This document shows positions 8,932-16,299 of a stretch of DNA of 16,531 nt, piece after piece. Both the position numbers and the translations under genes were made by a program. Position 1 is the stretch's first letter; every line of letters begins with the position of its first letter. The notes below the pieces were generated by a model. It worked only from the letters and a program-made list of their open reading frames with translations, was not told where the DNA came from and made no database searches. This DNA is from an uncultured Rhizobiaceae group bacterium (GTDB lineage Bacteria > Pseudomonadota > Alphaproteobacteria > Rhizobiales > Rhizobiaceae): positions 1 through 16,531 of the forward strand of contig CALAIO010000278.1 of NCBI GenBank assembly GCA_937923355.1, written 5' to 3'.

Positions 8932-8965
8932 AAAAAAAATACCACCGCATTTGTCAATGCGGTGG
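8932..8965 (-). terminator. Intrinsic terminator of ahcY
   Basis: Two perfect 10-base arms (8942-8951 and 8956-8965, CCACCGCATT / AATGCGGTGG) enclose a 4-base loop. Read on the minus strand, the hairpin is followed by T, A and then eight T residues (8932-8939), the classic Rho-independent arrangement. It lies 31 bases past the ahcY stop and separates ahcY from divL. Its T-run is on the minus side only, so it terminates leftward transcription. Confidence 0.93.
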
Positions 8966-8996
8966 CTACTATATATTGTGGATAAATGACTAAGAA

Positions 8997-10391
8997 TTAA
9001 TATCTGTAGTGTTCTGGCTTGAATGGGCCTTCTGTTTCCACACCAATGTAATCGGCTTGTTCTTTGCTCAATTCAGTCAATTTGACACCAATCTTCTCCA
9101 GATGCAGTCTTGCGACTTTCTCATCAAGATGCTTTGGAAGGATATAAACTTCGTTATTGTATTCATCTCCCTTGGTCCAAAGCTCGATTTGAGCAAGTAC
9201 CTGGTTTGTGAAAGATGCTGACATCACGAAAGAAGGGTGACCTGTCGCATTGCCAAGGTTTAAGAGACGACCCTGTGAAAGAAGTATCATGCGATTGCCT
9301 GACGGCATTTCATACATGTCCACTTGGTCTTTGATGTTTGTCATTTTCAAGTTGCGAAGGTTTGCGACCTGAATTTCATTGTCAAAGTGACCAATGTTGC
9401 CAACGATGGCCATATCCTTCATTTCGCGCATATGCTCGATACGGATAATGTCTTTGTTGCCTGTGGTTGTAATGAAGATATCTGCGTCTGCAACCGTGTC
9501 TTCAAGGGTTGTTACTTCAAAACCGTCCATGGCAGCTTGAAGCGCACAAATTGGGTCTATCTCTGTTACTTTAACACGCGCACCAGCGCCACGCAGAGAA
9601 GCAGCAGAACCTTTACCCACATCGCCATAACCACATACTACTGCTGTTTTACCAGCCATCATGGTGTCTGTTGCGCGGCGAATACCGTCAACAAGGGATT
9701 CTTTACAACCGTATTTGTTATCGAATTTTGACTTTGTTACAGAGTCGTTCACATTAATCGCAGGGAATGGTAATTGGCCTTCCTTGTGCAATTCATATAG
9801 GCGGTGAACACCTGTTGTTGTTTCTTCAGAAACACCTTTGATTGCATCGCGTGTTTTTGTGAACCAGCCCGGGCTTTCTTTCATACGCTTTTTGATTTGC
9901 GCCTTGATAACTTCTTCTTCTTCAGATGAAGGAACGGGAATGATATCTTCGCCTGCTTCTGCACGTGCGCCAAGCAAAACGTAAAGTGTTGCATCGCCAC
10001 CATCATCAAGAATTAGATTTGCACCTTCAGGGAACATGAAAGATTTATCAAGATAATCCCAGTGCTCTTCGAGTGTCTGGCCTTTAATTGCGAAAACCGG
10101 AACTTTGGCTGCAGCAATTGCTGCGGCTGCATGGTCTTGTGTTGAATAGATGTTACAAGATGCCCAGCGAACGTCTGCGCCAAGTGCAACAAGTGTTTCA
10201 ATCAAAACAGCAGTTTGAATGGTCATGTGCAATGAACCAACAATGCGTGCGCCTTTAAGGGGCTTTGATGCGCCAAACTCTTCGCGAAGAGACATAAGGC
10301 CTGGCATTTCTGTTTCAGCAATATCAAGTTCCTTGCGACCGAAATCTGCAAGGGAAATATCTTTCACTACATAATCTGTGAATTCTGACAT
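8997..10391 (-). CDS. ahcY: S-adenosylhomocysteine hydrolase (adenosylhomocysteinase)
   Basis: This cytosolic enzyme splits S-adenosylhomocysteine into adenosine and homocysteine, removing the inhibitor of methyltransferases and feeding the methionine cycle. The 464-residue length is normal for the bacterial form. Visible landmarks are [16 protein letters not shown] (52-67, with the substrate-contacting His55), the LDDGGDAT segment near 128-135, the NAD-binding loop GYGDVGKG (254-261), and the family C-terminus [14 protein letters not shown] stands 5 bases before the ATG. It follows ptsH after 133 bases containing a palindromic operator-like site and a possible promoter, and ends at a strong terminator. 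It is therefore probably its own unit, perhaps with some readthrough from ptsH. Identity is certain. Confidence 0.98.
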   Translation of the reverse strand: MSEFTDYVVKDISLADFGRKELDIAETEMPGLMSLREEFGASKPLKGARIVGSLHMTIQTAVLIETLVALGADVRWASCNIYSTQDHAAAAIAAAKVPVFAIKGQTLEEHWDYLDKSFMFPEGANLILDDGGDATLYVLLGARAEAGEDIIPVPSSEEEEVIKAQIKKRMKESPGWFTKTRDAIKGVSEETTTGVHRLYELHKEGQLPFPAINVNDSVTKSKFDNKYGCKESLVDGIRRATDTMMAGKTAVVCGYGDVGKGSAASLRGAGARVKVTEIDPICALQAAMDGFEVTTLEDTVADADIFITTTGNKDIIRIEHMREMKDMAIVGNIGHFDNEIQVANLRNLKMTNIKDQVDMYEMPSGNRMILLSQGRLLNLGNATGHPSFVMSASFTNQVLAQIELWTKGDEYNNEVYILPKHLDEKVARLHLEKIGVKLTELSKEQADYIGVETEGPFKPEHYRY

Positions 10392-10468
10392 GTGATTTCC
10401 TTCATGGAATGTGGATTTTTAAATTCGTATTTGCGCGACTTCTATCAGTTCATTTCAATATTCGCAAT

Positions 10469-10498
10469 ATCATATAAAGATTTCTTTATATGTTTTAA
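10469..10498 (-). promoter_or_regulatory. Possible ahcY promoter overlapping the palindrome
   Basis: On the minus strand TATGAT (10469-10474) resembles a -10 box, with a weak TTAAAA (10493-10498) 18 bases upstream as -35. The palindrome fills the spacer and touches the -10 box, the usual position for a repressor. Transcription would begin near 10462, leaving a leader of about 70 bases in which I recognise no SAM or SAH riboswitch. Confidence 0.4.
10471..10492. promoter_or_regulatory. Palindromic operator-like site upstream of ahcY (SahR-like candidate)
   Basis: There is a perfect inverted repeat with 10-base arms CATATAAAGA and TCTTTATATG separated by TT. No T-run follows on the minus strand, so it is not a terminator for ptsH. 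The size and AT-rich symmetry fit a dimeric winged-helix repressor site. From memory it resembles the motif reported for SahR, an ArsR-family, S-adenosylhomocysteine-responsive regulator of methionine-cycle genes in Proteobacteria. The regulator is not encoded in this window, so the name is inference. Confidence 0.65.
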
Positions 10499-10524
10499 AT
10501 CAGGCTCTATTTCTGAGTATGAAA

Positions 10525-10803
10525 TTATTCGTCCTCACCAAATTTACTTTCTATCAATTCGGATAAAGCCTCCAGAACGTCACCAGCCTGATTACCTGTT
10601 GCGACCAGATGAATTTGGCTTCCTTTGGATGCGGCCAACATCATCAGGCCCATAATTGAAGTGCCGCCAACCATATGCCCGTCCTTGCTGACGGTAACCT
10701 CAGCATCATAGCCTTCAGCGCATTGTACAAACTTTGCAGAGGCACGTGCATGTAAACCACGCACATTTGTAATCTTGAGCACTTTGGATGGTTGATCAGA
10801 CAC
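10525..10803 (-). CDS. ptsH: HPr, phosphocarrier protein of the PTS
   Basis: This 92-residue phosphocarrier relays phosphate from enzyme I to EIIA. The active-site motif is GLHARASAKF with His18, and the regulatory serine target of HPr kinase is Ser49 in GGTSIMGLMML, so both phosphorylation sites are present. It is the last gene of the chvI-chvG-hprK-manX-ptsH cluster, 13 bases after the EIIA gene. The start is GTG, with only a weak AGGTAG upstream. The next in-frame GTG (codon 8) has no ribosome-binding site and would leave the protein short. No sugar permease gene lies nearby, so HPr here probably serves regulation rather than sugar uptake, as known for alphaproteobacteria with incomplete PTS. 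No terminator is visible after it. Confidence 0.95.
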   Translation of the reverse strand: MSDQPSKVLKITNVRGLHARASAKFVQCAEGYDAEVTVSKDGHMVGGTSIMGLMMLAASKGSQIHLVATGNQAGDVLEALSELIESKFGEDE

Positions 10804-10816
10804 GCGGATAATCTAC

Positions 10817-11221
10817 CTACTCATTACCTTGCAAAACCTTGCTGGCAACATGGATATATTTGCGGCCCGCTTCCTGGGCTAATTCGGCAGCTTCCAGAAT
10901 GTTTTTTGTTTCACGCAAACTTGCAAGTTTAACAAGCATGGGAAGGTTAATCCCTGCAATGACTTCAACCTGATCATCTTGCATCATTGAGATCGCCATA
11001 TTGCTTGGCGTGCCCCCAAACAGGTCGGTTAAAATAATAACGCCGGAACCTGTTCCAACATCACCAACGGCGCTTGATATTTCATTACGACGTTTTTCCA
11101 TGTCATCATCAGCTGCTATGTTGATGGCGATCATGTTTTCTTGTGGCCCAACGATATGCTCAAGCGCGAGTTTAAACTCCTGCGCCAAATTGCCATGTGT
11201 AACGATCACAATCCCGATCAT
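10817..11221 (-). CDS. manX: PTS EIIA component, mannose family (ManX-like)
   Basis: This stand-alone EIIA-Man domain protein of 134 residues receives phosphate from HPr. His9 in IVTHGNLAQEF is the expected phosphorylated residue, and DLFGGTPSN (66-74) is the second family signature. I chose the ATG at 11221 because GGAGA (11229-11233) stands 7 bases before it and the protein then begins MIGIVIVTHG as in relatives. A longer reading from a TTG at 11260 has no support. No EIIB, EIIC or EIID gene is present nearby, so the protein cannot drive mannose transport by itself. With HprK and HPr beside it, a signalling role is the better reading. It lies 54 bases after hprK and 13 bases before ptsH. 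Confidence 0.92.
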   Translation of the reverse strand: MIGIVIVTHGNLAQEFKLALEHIVGPQENMIAINIAADDDMEKRRNEISSAVGDVGTGSGVIILTDLFGGTPSNMAISMMQDDQVEVIAGINLPMLVKLASLRETKNILEAAELAQEAGRKYIHVASKVLQGNE

Positions 11222-11275
11222 TGATAAGTCTCCAAATGCAACATTTTTGCTTTCTTCCAATGTTGAGCTTTTTTA

Positions 11276-11728
11276 TTAAACTTGCAAGCTGGCATTTTCA
11301 TTTAACCATGCAAATATTATCCGAATAGCCTGATTTTCGTGGCGCTGTGGGACTTCAACCAATGGCAGTTTTAGGTTTTCAAAAATCTGATACTTTTGAT
11401 CAGGCATTCTTTCAATTTTCTCATCCTCTAGAATATTCACAATCAGTCTTACTTTACATGAACTTTTATGAGGGTATTGTAAAATGCCGTGGCCTCGCAC
11501 TTCAACCAAGCCAGCAATGGCTTCTGGCGTGCATGCTATAAGGCTATTTTTATCATGCTTCAAAAGAACCTGATCATCAGCAATCATGGAAGCATTTAAA
11601 TTTTCAAGCTTGGAACGCTCGAGTAATCCCAGCATCAAGGAAGTTTTACCACTGCCTGAACTGCCTTGTATTAAAATGCCAATTTCATTGATTTCCAGCG
11701 CGCAAGCATGATGATTTGAAGCAGTCAT
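11276..11728 (-). CDS. hprK: HPr kinase/phosphorylase, short alphaproteobacterial form
   Basis: HprK phosphorylates HPr on its regulatory serine and can reverse the reaction. This protein has only 150 residues, about half the ~310 of Gram-positive HprK/P, because the N-terminal domain is missing. The catalytic domain is complete: His6/His7 before the P-loop, Walker A GSSGSGKT (22-29), ADDQVLL (50-56), the family signature VEVRGHGIL (75-83) and the C-terminal PLVEVPQRHENQAIRII block. Such short forms are standard in Rhizobiales, so this is not a broken gene. The ATG lies 4 bases after the chvG stop with only a distant AGGCG, suggesting translational coupling with chvG. Its substrate, HPr, is encoded two genes downstream. 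Confidence 0.93.
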   Translation of the reverse strand: MTASNHHACALEINEIGILIQGSSGSGKTSLMLGLLERSKLENLNASMIADDQVLLKHDKNSLIACTPEAIAGLVEVRGHGILQYPHKSSCKVRLIVNILEDEKIERMPDQKYQIFENLKLPLVEVPQRHENQAIRIIFAWLNENASLQV

Positions 11729-11732
11729 ATAA

Positions 11733-13691
11733 TTAAGAATTTTTCGCCTGAGCGCGAGTTTTAGATTTATTCTTTATATCAGCAGGAAGCATCACGATAA
11801 ATCTCGCACCCGTCTGACCATCGCGTCTGTTTTCAGCGCGGATTTTGCCGCCATGCGCTTCAATGATTTGCCTGCTGATGGATAATCCAAGACCAGAGTT
11901 CTGGCCAAAGCCATCCATCTCAGCGCGATCCGTATAAAACCGCTCAAAAACACGATCAAGATTTTCAGCCTGAATGCCGGGGCCGTTGTCTTCAATAATT
12001 ACAAAAACAGAATTCCGGTTGCGTCCCAATCCAATAGAAACCTTGCCACCAACTTCAGGCACAAAAGAGGCTGCATTATCAATCAGGTTATTCATCACTT
12101 GTCCAAGGCGTATGTCGTGTCCAGCTACTATAAAATCCTGAGTGCCATTTTTTGGCGTGTTGATGGTAAGCTTGATGTCGACTTTTTTGTTGCGTTTGAT
12201 TTCACGACTTGCATTTACAATGTTTTGTAAAAAATCAGCTAAGTCAACTTGTCCTGCATCATCCCGTGCTAGATCTGCGTCCAGTCTGGAAGCATCTGAG
12301 ATATCAGTAATCAGTCGATCAAGTCGTTTAACATCATGTTGGATAACATCCATCAATCGCTTTCTGGTTTCGTCAGTTTTTGCAAGGGGCAGGGTCTCAA
12401 CGGCACTTCTCAGTGAGGTAAGTGGGTTTTTCAATTCATGACTAACATCAGCTGCAAAACTCTCAATCGCTTCAATCCGCTGGTATAGTGAATTGGTCAT
12501 ATCACCAATAGAGGTTGAGAGATTTCCAATTTCATCTTGGCGGGTTGAAAAATCAGGAATTTCAACACGGGATTTCACACCCCGCTTAACGCGTATGGCA
12601 GCTTCTGATAGCTTTCTAAGCGGGGTTGCGATGGTACTAGCGAGCAAGGCTGACAAAACCAGAATTACGATTGAAGCCACCAGGAAGATGCGCAAAATCG
12701 CAACCCGTTCTTCGCGCACAATACGATCAATATCATCACCCTCTGTTGAGAGTAACAAAACCCCCAATACGGCTCTAAAGCGTTGCACAGGGACCGCAAC
12801 AGAAACGGTCAGTTTACCAGCTTCTGTTTGGCGCACGATATGTCTGGGCGCACCGGTAAGCGCAGATTGCACTTCTTCATATTGTCTGCCTGAACCATCA
12901 AGCTCCTGATAAATCGGGTTGCTGTGGCGTTGCAGCAATTTATTGAGCGTATTGCCAATCGTCTCAACCCAGCCAACACGCCGTTCCTGACCGCTAACAG
13001 GCGGAAGAGTAAATTGTTTGATTTGCCCTGCGGCATATAAATTACGAGAATCCAGTATGATTGCGCCATCTGAATCGTATATCCTGGCTCTGGTTTGATT
13101 GGGTGTAATCAACTGCCTTAAAAGCGGTGCAACCTGTTCAGGATTAATCGGATAGGTAAAATTATCAAGCGGCTCAAGCTTTGGCTGAAGGCTTTCGCCA
13201 GCTTTCAATTGCCATAATTTATCTGGGTCAATGGTTATTGCATCAGGCGTTGCGGTAGCTGAACTTGCAATCGTGCTTGCTATAATGCGCCCTTGGGTCA
13301 ATAGGCTTTCAGTTTTTGCGTCAATCAGCCCTTCACGAAACTGGTTCATGTAAAGGATAGCGCTTAGAAAGATAGTCAAAGCCGCTAGGTTAAGAAACAA
13401 AATGCGGCGCGTAAGTGAAGAAAACAGGTTTTGTTTTACGACTTTGAAACTTCGCGAAAGCAGGCTTTTGCGCTTTACCTTGGGCTCGATGTCCTCATCG
13501 GCATATTCATCATTTTGAAAAGACAAATCGGCTTGAGGGTTTCTCGCACTGGCGTCTTCCCGCATTTCCTGTTCGACAAGTCTCAGCGTTTGTTTGGTTT
13601 TCTCTACTTGACTCAATGGAGAGGTATCGGTTGCAGGTGATGCACCTGCTTCCTTGTGTGACCCTTTATTGATATCAAGCTCGATGCTCAA
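11733..13691 (-). CDS. chvG: ChvG-type membrane sensor histidine kinase (ExoS/BvrS family)
   Basis: This is the sensor of the ChvG/ChvI system, which responds to acid and envelope stress and controls surface properties and host association in Rhizobiales. The 652 residues comprise an unusually long charged cytosolic N-terminus (1-95), TM1 (~97-116), a periplasmic sensor (~117-330), TM2 (~332-354), HAMP (~355-408), H-box FAADVSHELKNPL with His418, N-box NNLIDNA (534-540), DNGPGI (568-573) and NSGLGLSI (598-605). All kinase residues are intact. The start is TTG with AAGGG (13700-13704) 8 bases upstream, overlapping the chvI stop. The next candidate, ATG at codon 43, has AGGA only 1 base away. 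The named homologues I recall are near 600 residues, so either start is longer than usual. The gene sits 5 bases after chvI. Confidence 0.95.
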   Translation of the reverse strand: MSIELDINKGSHKEAGASPATDTSPLSQVEKTKQTLRLVEQEMREDASARNPQADLSFQNDEYADEDIEPKVKRKSLLSRSFKVVKQNLFSSLTRRILFLNLAALTIFLSAILYMNQFREGLIDAKTESLLTQGRIIASTIASSATATPDAITIDPDKLWQLKAGESLQPKLEPLDNFTYPINPEQVAPLLRQLITPNQTRARIYDSDGAIILDSRNLYAAGQIKQFTLPPVSGQERRVGWVETIGNTLNKLLQRHSNPIYQELDGSGRQYEEVQSALTGAPRHIVRQTEAGKLTVSVAVPVQRFRAVLGVLLLSTEGDDIDRIVREERVAILRIFLVASIVILVLSALLASTIATPLRKLSEAAIRVKRGVKSRVEIPDFSTRQDEIGNLSTSIGDMTNSLYQRIEAIESFAADVSHELKNPLTSLRSAVETLPLAKTDETRKRLMDVIQHDVKRLDRLITDISDASRLDADLARDDAGQVDLADFLQNIVNASREIKRNKKVDIKLTINTPKNGTQDFIVAGHDIRLGQVMNNLIDNAASFVPEVGGKVSIGLGRNRNSVFVIIEDNGPGIQAENLDRVFERFYTDRAEMDGFGQNSGLGLSISRQIIEAHGGKIRAENRRDGQTGARFIVMLPADIKNKSKTRAQAKNS

Positions 13692-13696
13692 ACAAT

Positions 13697-14401
13697 TTAC
13701 CCTTCACGAAACCTGTACCCAACACCATAGAGCGTTTCGATCATATCAAAGCTGTCATCTTCGACCTTGAACTTTTTGCGAAGACGTTTGATGTGACTGT
13801 CGATGGTACGGTCATCCACATATACCTGATCATCATAGGCCGCATCCATCAGTGAGTCACGGCTTTTAACAACACCAGGCCTTTGCGCCAAAGCGTAAAG
13901 AATGAGAAATTCTGTAACAGTCAGTGTCACTGGCTTGCCATTCCATGTGCAAGTATGGCGCTCCTGATCCATAACCAGCTGTCCGCGCTCTAGCGTTTTT
14001 GCAGAAGCCTCGCCCGTTTTTGCGCCTGTTTCAGGTAAAGCTGCAACGCGTCTTAAGACGGCTTTCACGCGCTCAACCAAAAGACGCTGCGAGAACGGTT
14101 TCTTGATAAAATCATCCGCACCCATTTTGAGACCAAAAAGTTCGTCAATCTCTTCATCTTTGGAAGTCAGGAAAATGACTGGAAGATCGGACGTCTGACG
14201 CAGACGCCTCAAAAGCTCCATGCCATCCATGCGTGGCATTTTAATATCAAAAATCGCAAGGTCAGGCCGTTTCATGTTTAGCCCATCCAGCGCAGACGCA
14301 CCATCGGTGTAGGTTTCAACTTTATAACCTTCATTTTCAAGAGCAATTGAAACAGATGTCAGAATATTACGATCATCATCGACTAGAGCTATGGTTGGCA
14401 T
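13697..14401 (-). CDS. chvI: ChvI-type response regulator, OmpR family (BvrR/ChvI)
   Basis: This 234-residue DNA-binding regulator is phosphorylated by the kinase encoded 5 bases downstream. The receiver domain (1-~118) has acidic residues Asp8-Asp10, phosphoacceptor Asp52 in [11 protein letters not shown], Thr79 and Lys101 in the IKKPF turn. The winged-helix domain (~140-232) has the OmpR-type TVTEFLIL and [16 protein letters not shown] recognition helix, and ends GVGYRF. ATG at 14401 has AGGGAG about 10 bases upstream. It is the first gene of the chvI-chvG-hprK-manX-ptsH cluster and is divergent from pckA. In Agrobacterium, ChvI is reported to activate pckA, so the shared upstream region is a natural target. 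The ChvI name follows from similarity plus context. Confidence 0.96.
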   Translation of the reverse strand: MPTIALVDDDRNILTSVSIALENEGYKVETYTDGASALDGLNMKRPDLAIFDIKMPRMDGMELLRRLRQTSDLPVIFLTSKDEEIDELFGLKMGADDFIKKPFSQRLLVERVKAVLRRVAALPETGAKTGEASAKTLERGQLVMDQERHTCTWNGKPVTLTVTEFLILYALAQRPGVVKSRDSLMDAAYDDQVYVDDRTIDSHIKRLRKKFKVEDDSFDMIETLYGVGYRFREG

Positions 14402-14487
14402 ATTTAGGGCACTCCCTGAGAATAAAACTTAAACTATTAAAATAAGGCAAGACTGCATTGGCGCTATAACTTTGGGCAAATTGTGGC

Positions 14488-14505
14488 AATCATATAGCTA
14501 TGATT
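14488..14505. repeat. Short inverted repeat, possible regulator site
   Basis: Arms AATCATA and TATGATT flank the 4-base spacer TAGC. It lies mid-way in the chvI-pckA divergent region, 86 bases upstream of the chvI ATG and 194 bases before the pckA start. Its position suits an operator, but arms this short in AT-rich DNA can arise by chance. Confidence 0.35.
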
Positions 14506-14686
14506 TACATGTCTGATATCAAAATGGTGATGAAAGAAGTAAGAAGCAAGGGTAGGCAAGGTTTCAGGAGAATAATTACCTCTTAACCTTCATCCCCAAA
14601 TTAGACCAACTTATTAGTAGAAATTTGCGCTCTAACACTGTAAGACACGCCAAACCAATCGGAAATTTGAGCATAACAATCTCAAA

Positions 14687-14691
14687 AAGGG
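14687..14691 (+). promoter_or_regulatory. Shine-Dalgarno fixing the pckA GTG start
   Basis: AAGGG ends 8 bases before the GTG at 14700-14702. The longer open frame starting at the TTG at 14625 has no comparable site and would add 25 residues that relatives lack. Confidence 0.75.
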
Positions 14692-14699
14692 CATTAAAC

Positions 14700-16298
14700 G
14701 TGACTGAATCTAGCGCAAACGCGATCAAAAAAAATCTCAACGAATTAGGCATTAAGAGCCTTGGTTCGGTTCTGGCTAACCAGCAAGCTCCTGAACTTTA
14801 TGAACTTTCCATAGCACGTTCAGAGTGCAGACTTACAGATATGGGTGCACTTTGTGTTGAAACGGGCACGCATACAGGCCGTTCTGCGCAAGACAAGTTC
14901 GTTGTTGTAGATGATGTCACCAAAGATACTGTTTGGTGGGATAACAACAAATCAATGTCTCAGGAAAACTTTGAAACCCTGAAGGCAGACATGATGGCTC
15001 ACGCGCAAGACAAGGAGCTTTTTGTTCAAGACCTGCATGGTGGTGCAGATGCGGTTTCCAAAATCAAGGTTCGTGTCGTCATGATGAAAGCCTGGCACGC
15101 GCTTTTCATCCGTAATTTGCTCATTCGTCCTGAGGCTTCCGAGCTTGAGGGCTTTACACCAGAATTTACTATCGTTGACTTGCCTGACTTTAAAGCTGAT
15201 CCGGAACGTCACGGGTGTCGTTCAGAAACAGTCATTGCGTGTGATTTCAAAAATAAACTCGTTCTAATTGGTGGCACTTCTTATGCCGGTGAGATGAAGA
15301 AGTCTGTTTTCTCATACTTGAACTTCAAGCTTCCAGAATCTGGCGTCATGCCGATGCACTGTTCTGCAAATCATAATGATGATGGTGAAGCAGCGGTATT
15401 CTTTGGTCTTTCAGGTACAGGCAAGACAACGCTTTCGGCAGATCAGTCGCGCACACTCATCGGCGATGACGAACATGGCTGGAACGCAGACGGCATCTTC
15501 AATTTTGAAGGTGGCTGTTACGCAAAAACAATTCGTCTATCAGAAGAGTCAGAGCCAGAAATTTATTCGACAACACAGCGTTTTGGTACGGTTCTAGAAA
15601 ATGTGATTCTGGATGAAAACCGCAAACCTGATTTTGATGACGGATCGCTTACAGAAAATACCCGTTGCGCTTATCCAATTCACTTCATTCCAAATGCTTC
15701 ATCATCAGGTACAGCACCACATCCAAAAAATATAATCATGCTGACCGCAGACGCCTTCGGCGTATTACCTCCGATTGCAAAATTGACACCAGCACAGGCC
15801 ATGTATCACTTCCTTTCAGGTTATACTGCGAAGGTTGCAGGTACAGAAAAAGGCGTAAGTGAGCCGGAAGCTACATTCTCAACGTGTTTTGGTGCACCAT
15901 TTATGCCGCGTCACCCGTCTGAATATGGCAACTTGCTGCGTGATTTAATCGCAAAGCATAATGTAGATTGCTGGCTGGTAAACACAGGCTGGACAGGCGG
16001 TGCTTACGGCATTGGTAATCGCATGCCAATCAAGGAAACAAGGGGTCTTCTTTCAGCTGCGCTGGATGGTTCGTTGAATAACGCAACATTCAGAACAGAT
16101 GATAATTTTGGTTTCATGGTTCCGGAAGCAGTTTCAGGCGTGGATACATCAATCCTGAACCCGCGCGGCACTTGGGCAGATACTGCTGCATATGATGCGC
16201 AAGCTCAAAAACTGGTTGGCATGTTCATCGCAAACTTTGAACAGTTCGCCGCACACGTCGATCAAGACGTACGCGACGCAGCACCTTTGGCAAGTTAA
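14700..16298 (+). CDS. pckA: Phosphoenolpyruvate carboxykinase (ATP)
   Basis: This cytosolic enzyme converts oxaloacetate and ATP to phosphoenolpyruvate, the entry step of gluconeogenesis during growth on organic acids. The 532 residues from the GTG start match the family length (~535). Landmarks are TGRSAQDKF with the substrate-binding Arg (about 59-67), Walker A GLSGTGKT (236-243), DDEHGW (256-261), [12 protein letters not shown] shortly after, and [14 protein letters not shown]. It is the ATP-using bacterial type, not the GTP type. It is the only plus-strand gene here and is divergent from chvI, an arrangement shared with Agrobacterium and Sinorhizobium, where ChvI influences its expression. 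Its stop is separated by a single base from the stop of the convergent downstream gene, leaving no room for an intergenic terminator. Confidence 0.97.
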   Translation: MTESSANAIKKNLNELGIKSLGSVLANQQAPELYELSIARSECRLTDMGALCVETGTHTGRSAQDKFVVVDDVTKDTVWWDNNKSMSQENFETLKADMMAHAQDKELFVQDLHGGADAVSKIKVRVVMMKAWHALFIRNLLIRPEASELEGFTPEFTIVDLPDFKADPERHGCRSETVIACDFKNKLVLIGGTSYAGEMKKSVFSYLNFKLPESGVMPMHCSANHNDDGEAAVFFGLSGTGKTTLSADQSRTLIGDDEHGWNADGIFNFEGGCYAKTIRLSEESEPEIYSTTQRFGTVLENVILDENRKPDFDDGSLTENTRCAYPIHFIPNASSSGTAPHPKNIIMLTADAFGVLPPIAKLTPAQAMYHFLSGYTAKVAGTEKGVSEPEATFSTCFGAPFMPRHPSEYGNLLRDLIAKHNVDCWLVNTGWTGGAYGIGNRMPIKETRGLLSAALDGSLNNATFRTDDNFGFMVPEAVSGVDTSILNPRGTWADTAAYDAQAQKLVGMFIANFEQFAAHVDQDVRDAAPLAS

Positions 16299-16299
16299 A

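Larger units (their letters stand above)
14402..14699. promoter_or_regulatory. Divergent upstream region between chvI and pckA
   Basis: This 298-base gap must hold the promoters for the chvI operon (leftward) and pckA (rightward). I see AGGGAG serving chvI at its left edge, AAGGG serving pckA at its right edge, and a 7-base-arm inverted repeat at 14488-14505. No -35/-10 pair stands out in either direction. A 28-codon ORF (14500-14586, plus strand) lacks a ribosome-binding site and is not called. Regulation by ChvI is inferred from published work on relatives, not from a motif I can identify here. Confidence 0.7.

Noticed and set aside
10392..10462. Possible SAM/SAH riboswitch in the ahcY leader
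   Set aside because: The ~70-base leader is AT-rich with no stable nested stems or conserved riboswitch core that I recognise. The palindrome upstream explains regulation better.
10471..10492. Palindrome read as a terminator for ptsH
   Set aside because: The stem is AT-rich with a 2-base loop, and no T-run follows on the minus strand.
11222..11260. Longer EIIA-Man reading from a TTG at 11260
   Set aside because: GGAGA 7 bases before ATG 11221, and the conserved MIGIVIVTHG start, favour the shorter form.
14500..14586. 28-codon basic ORF in the chvI-pckA gap, ending in TAA
   Set aside because: There is no Shine-Dalgarno, it offers several arbitrary start codons, and I recognise no related peptide; chance length in AT-rich DNA.
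14625..14699. Longer pckA reading from a TTG at 14625
   Set aside because: It adds 25 residues with no counterpart in the family and has no ribosome-binding site. GTG at 14700 has AAGGG 8 bases upstream and gives the usual length.
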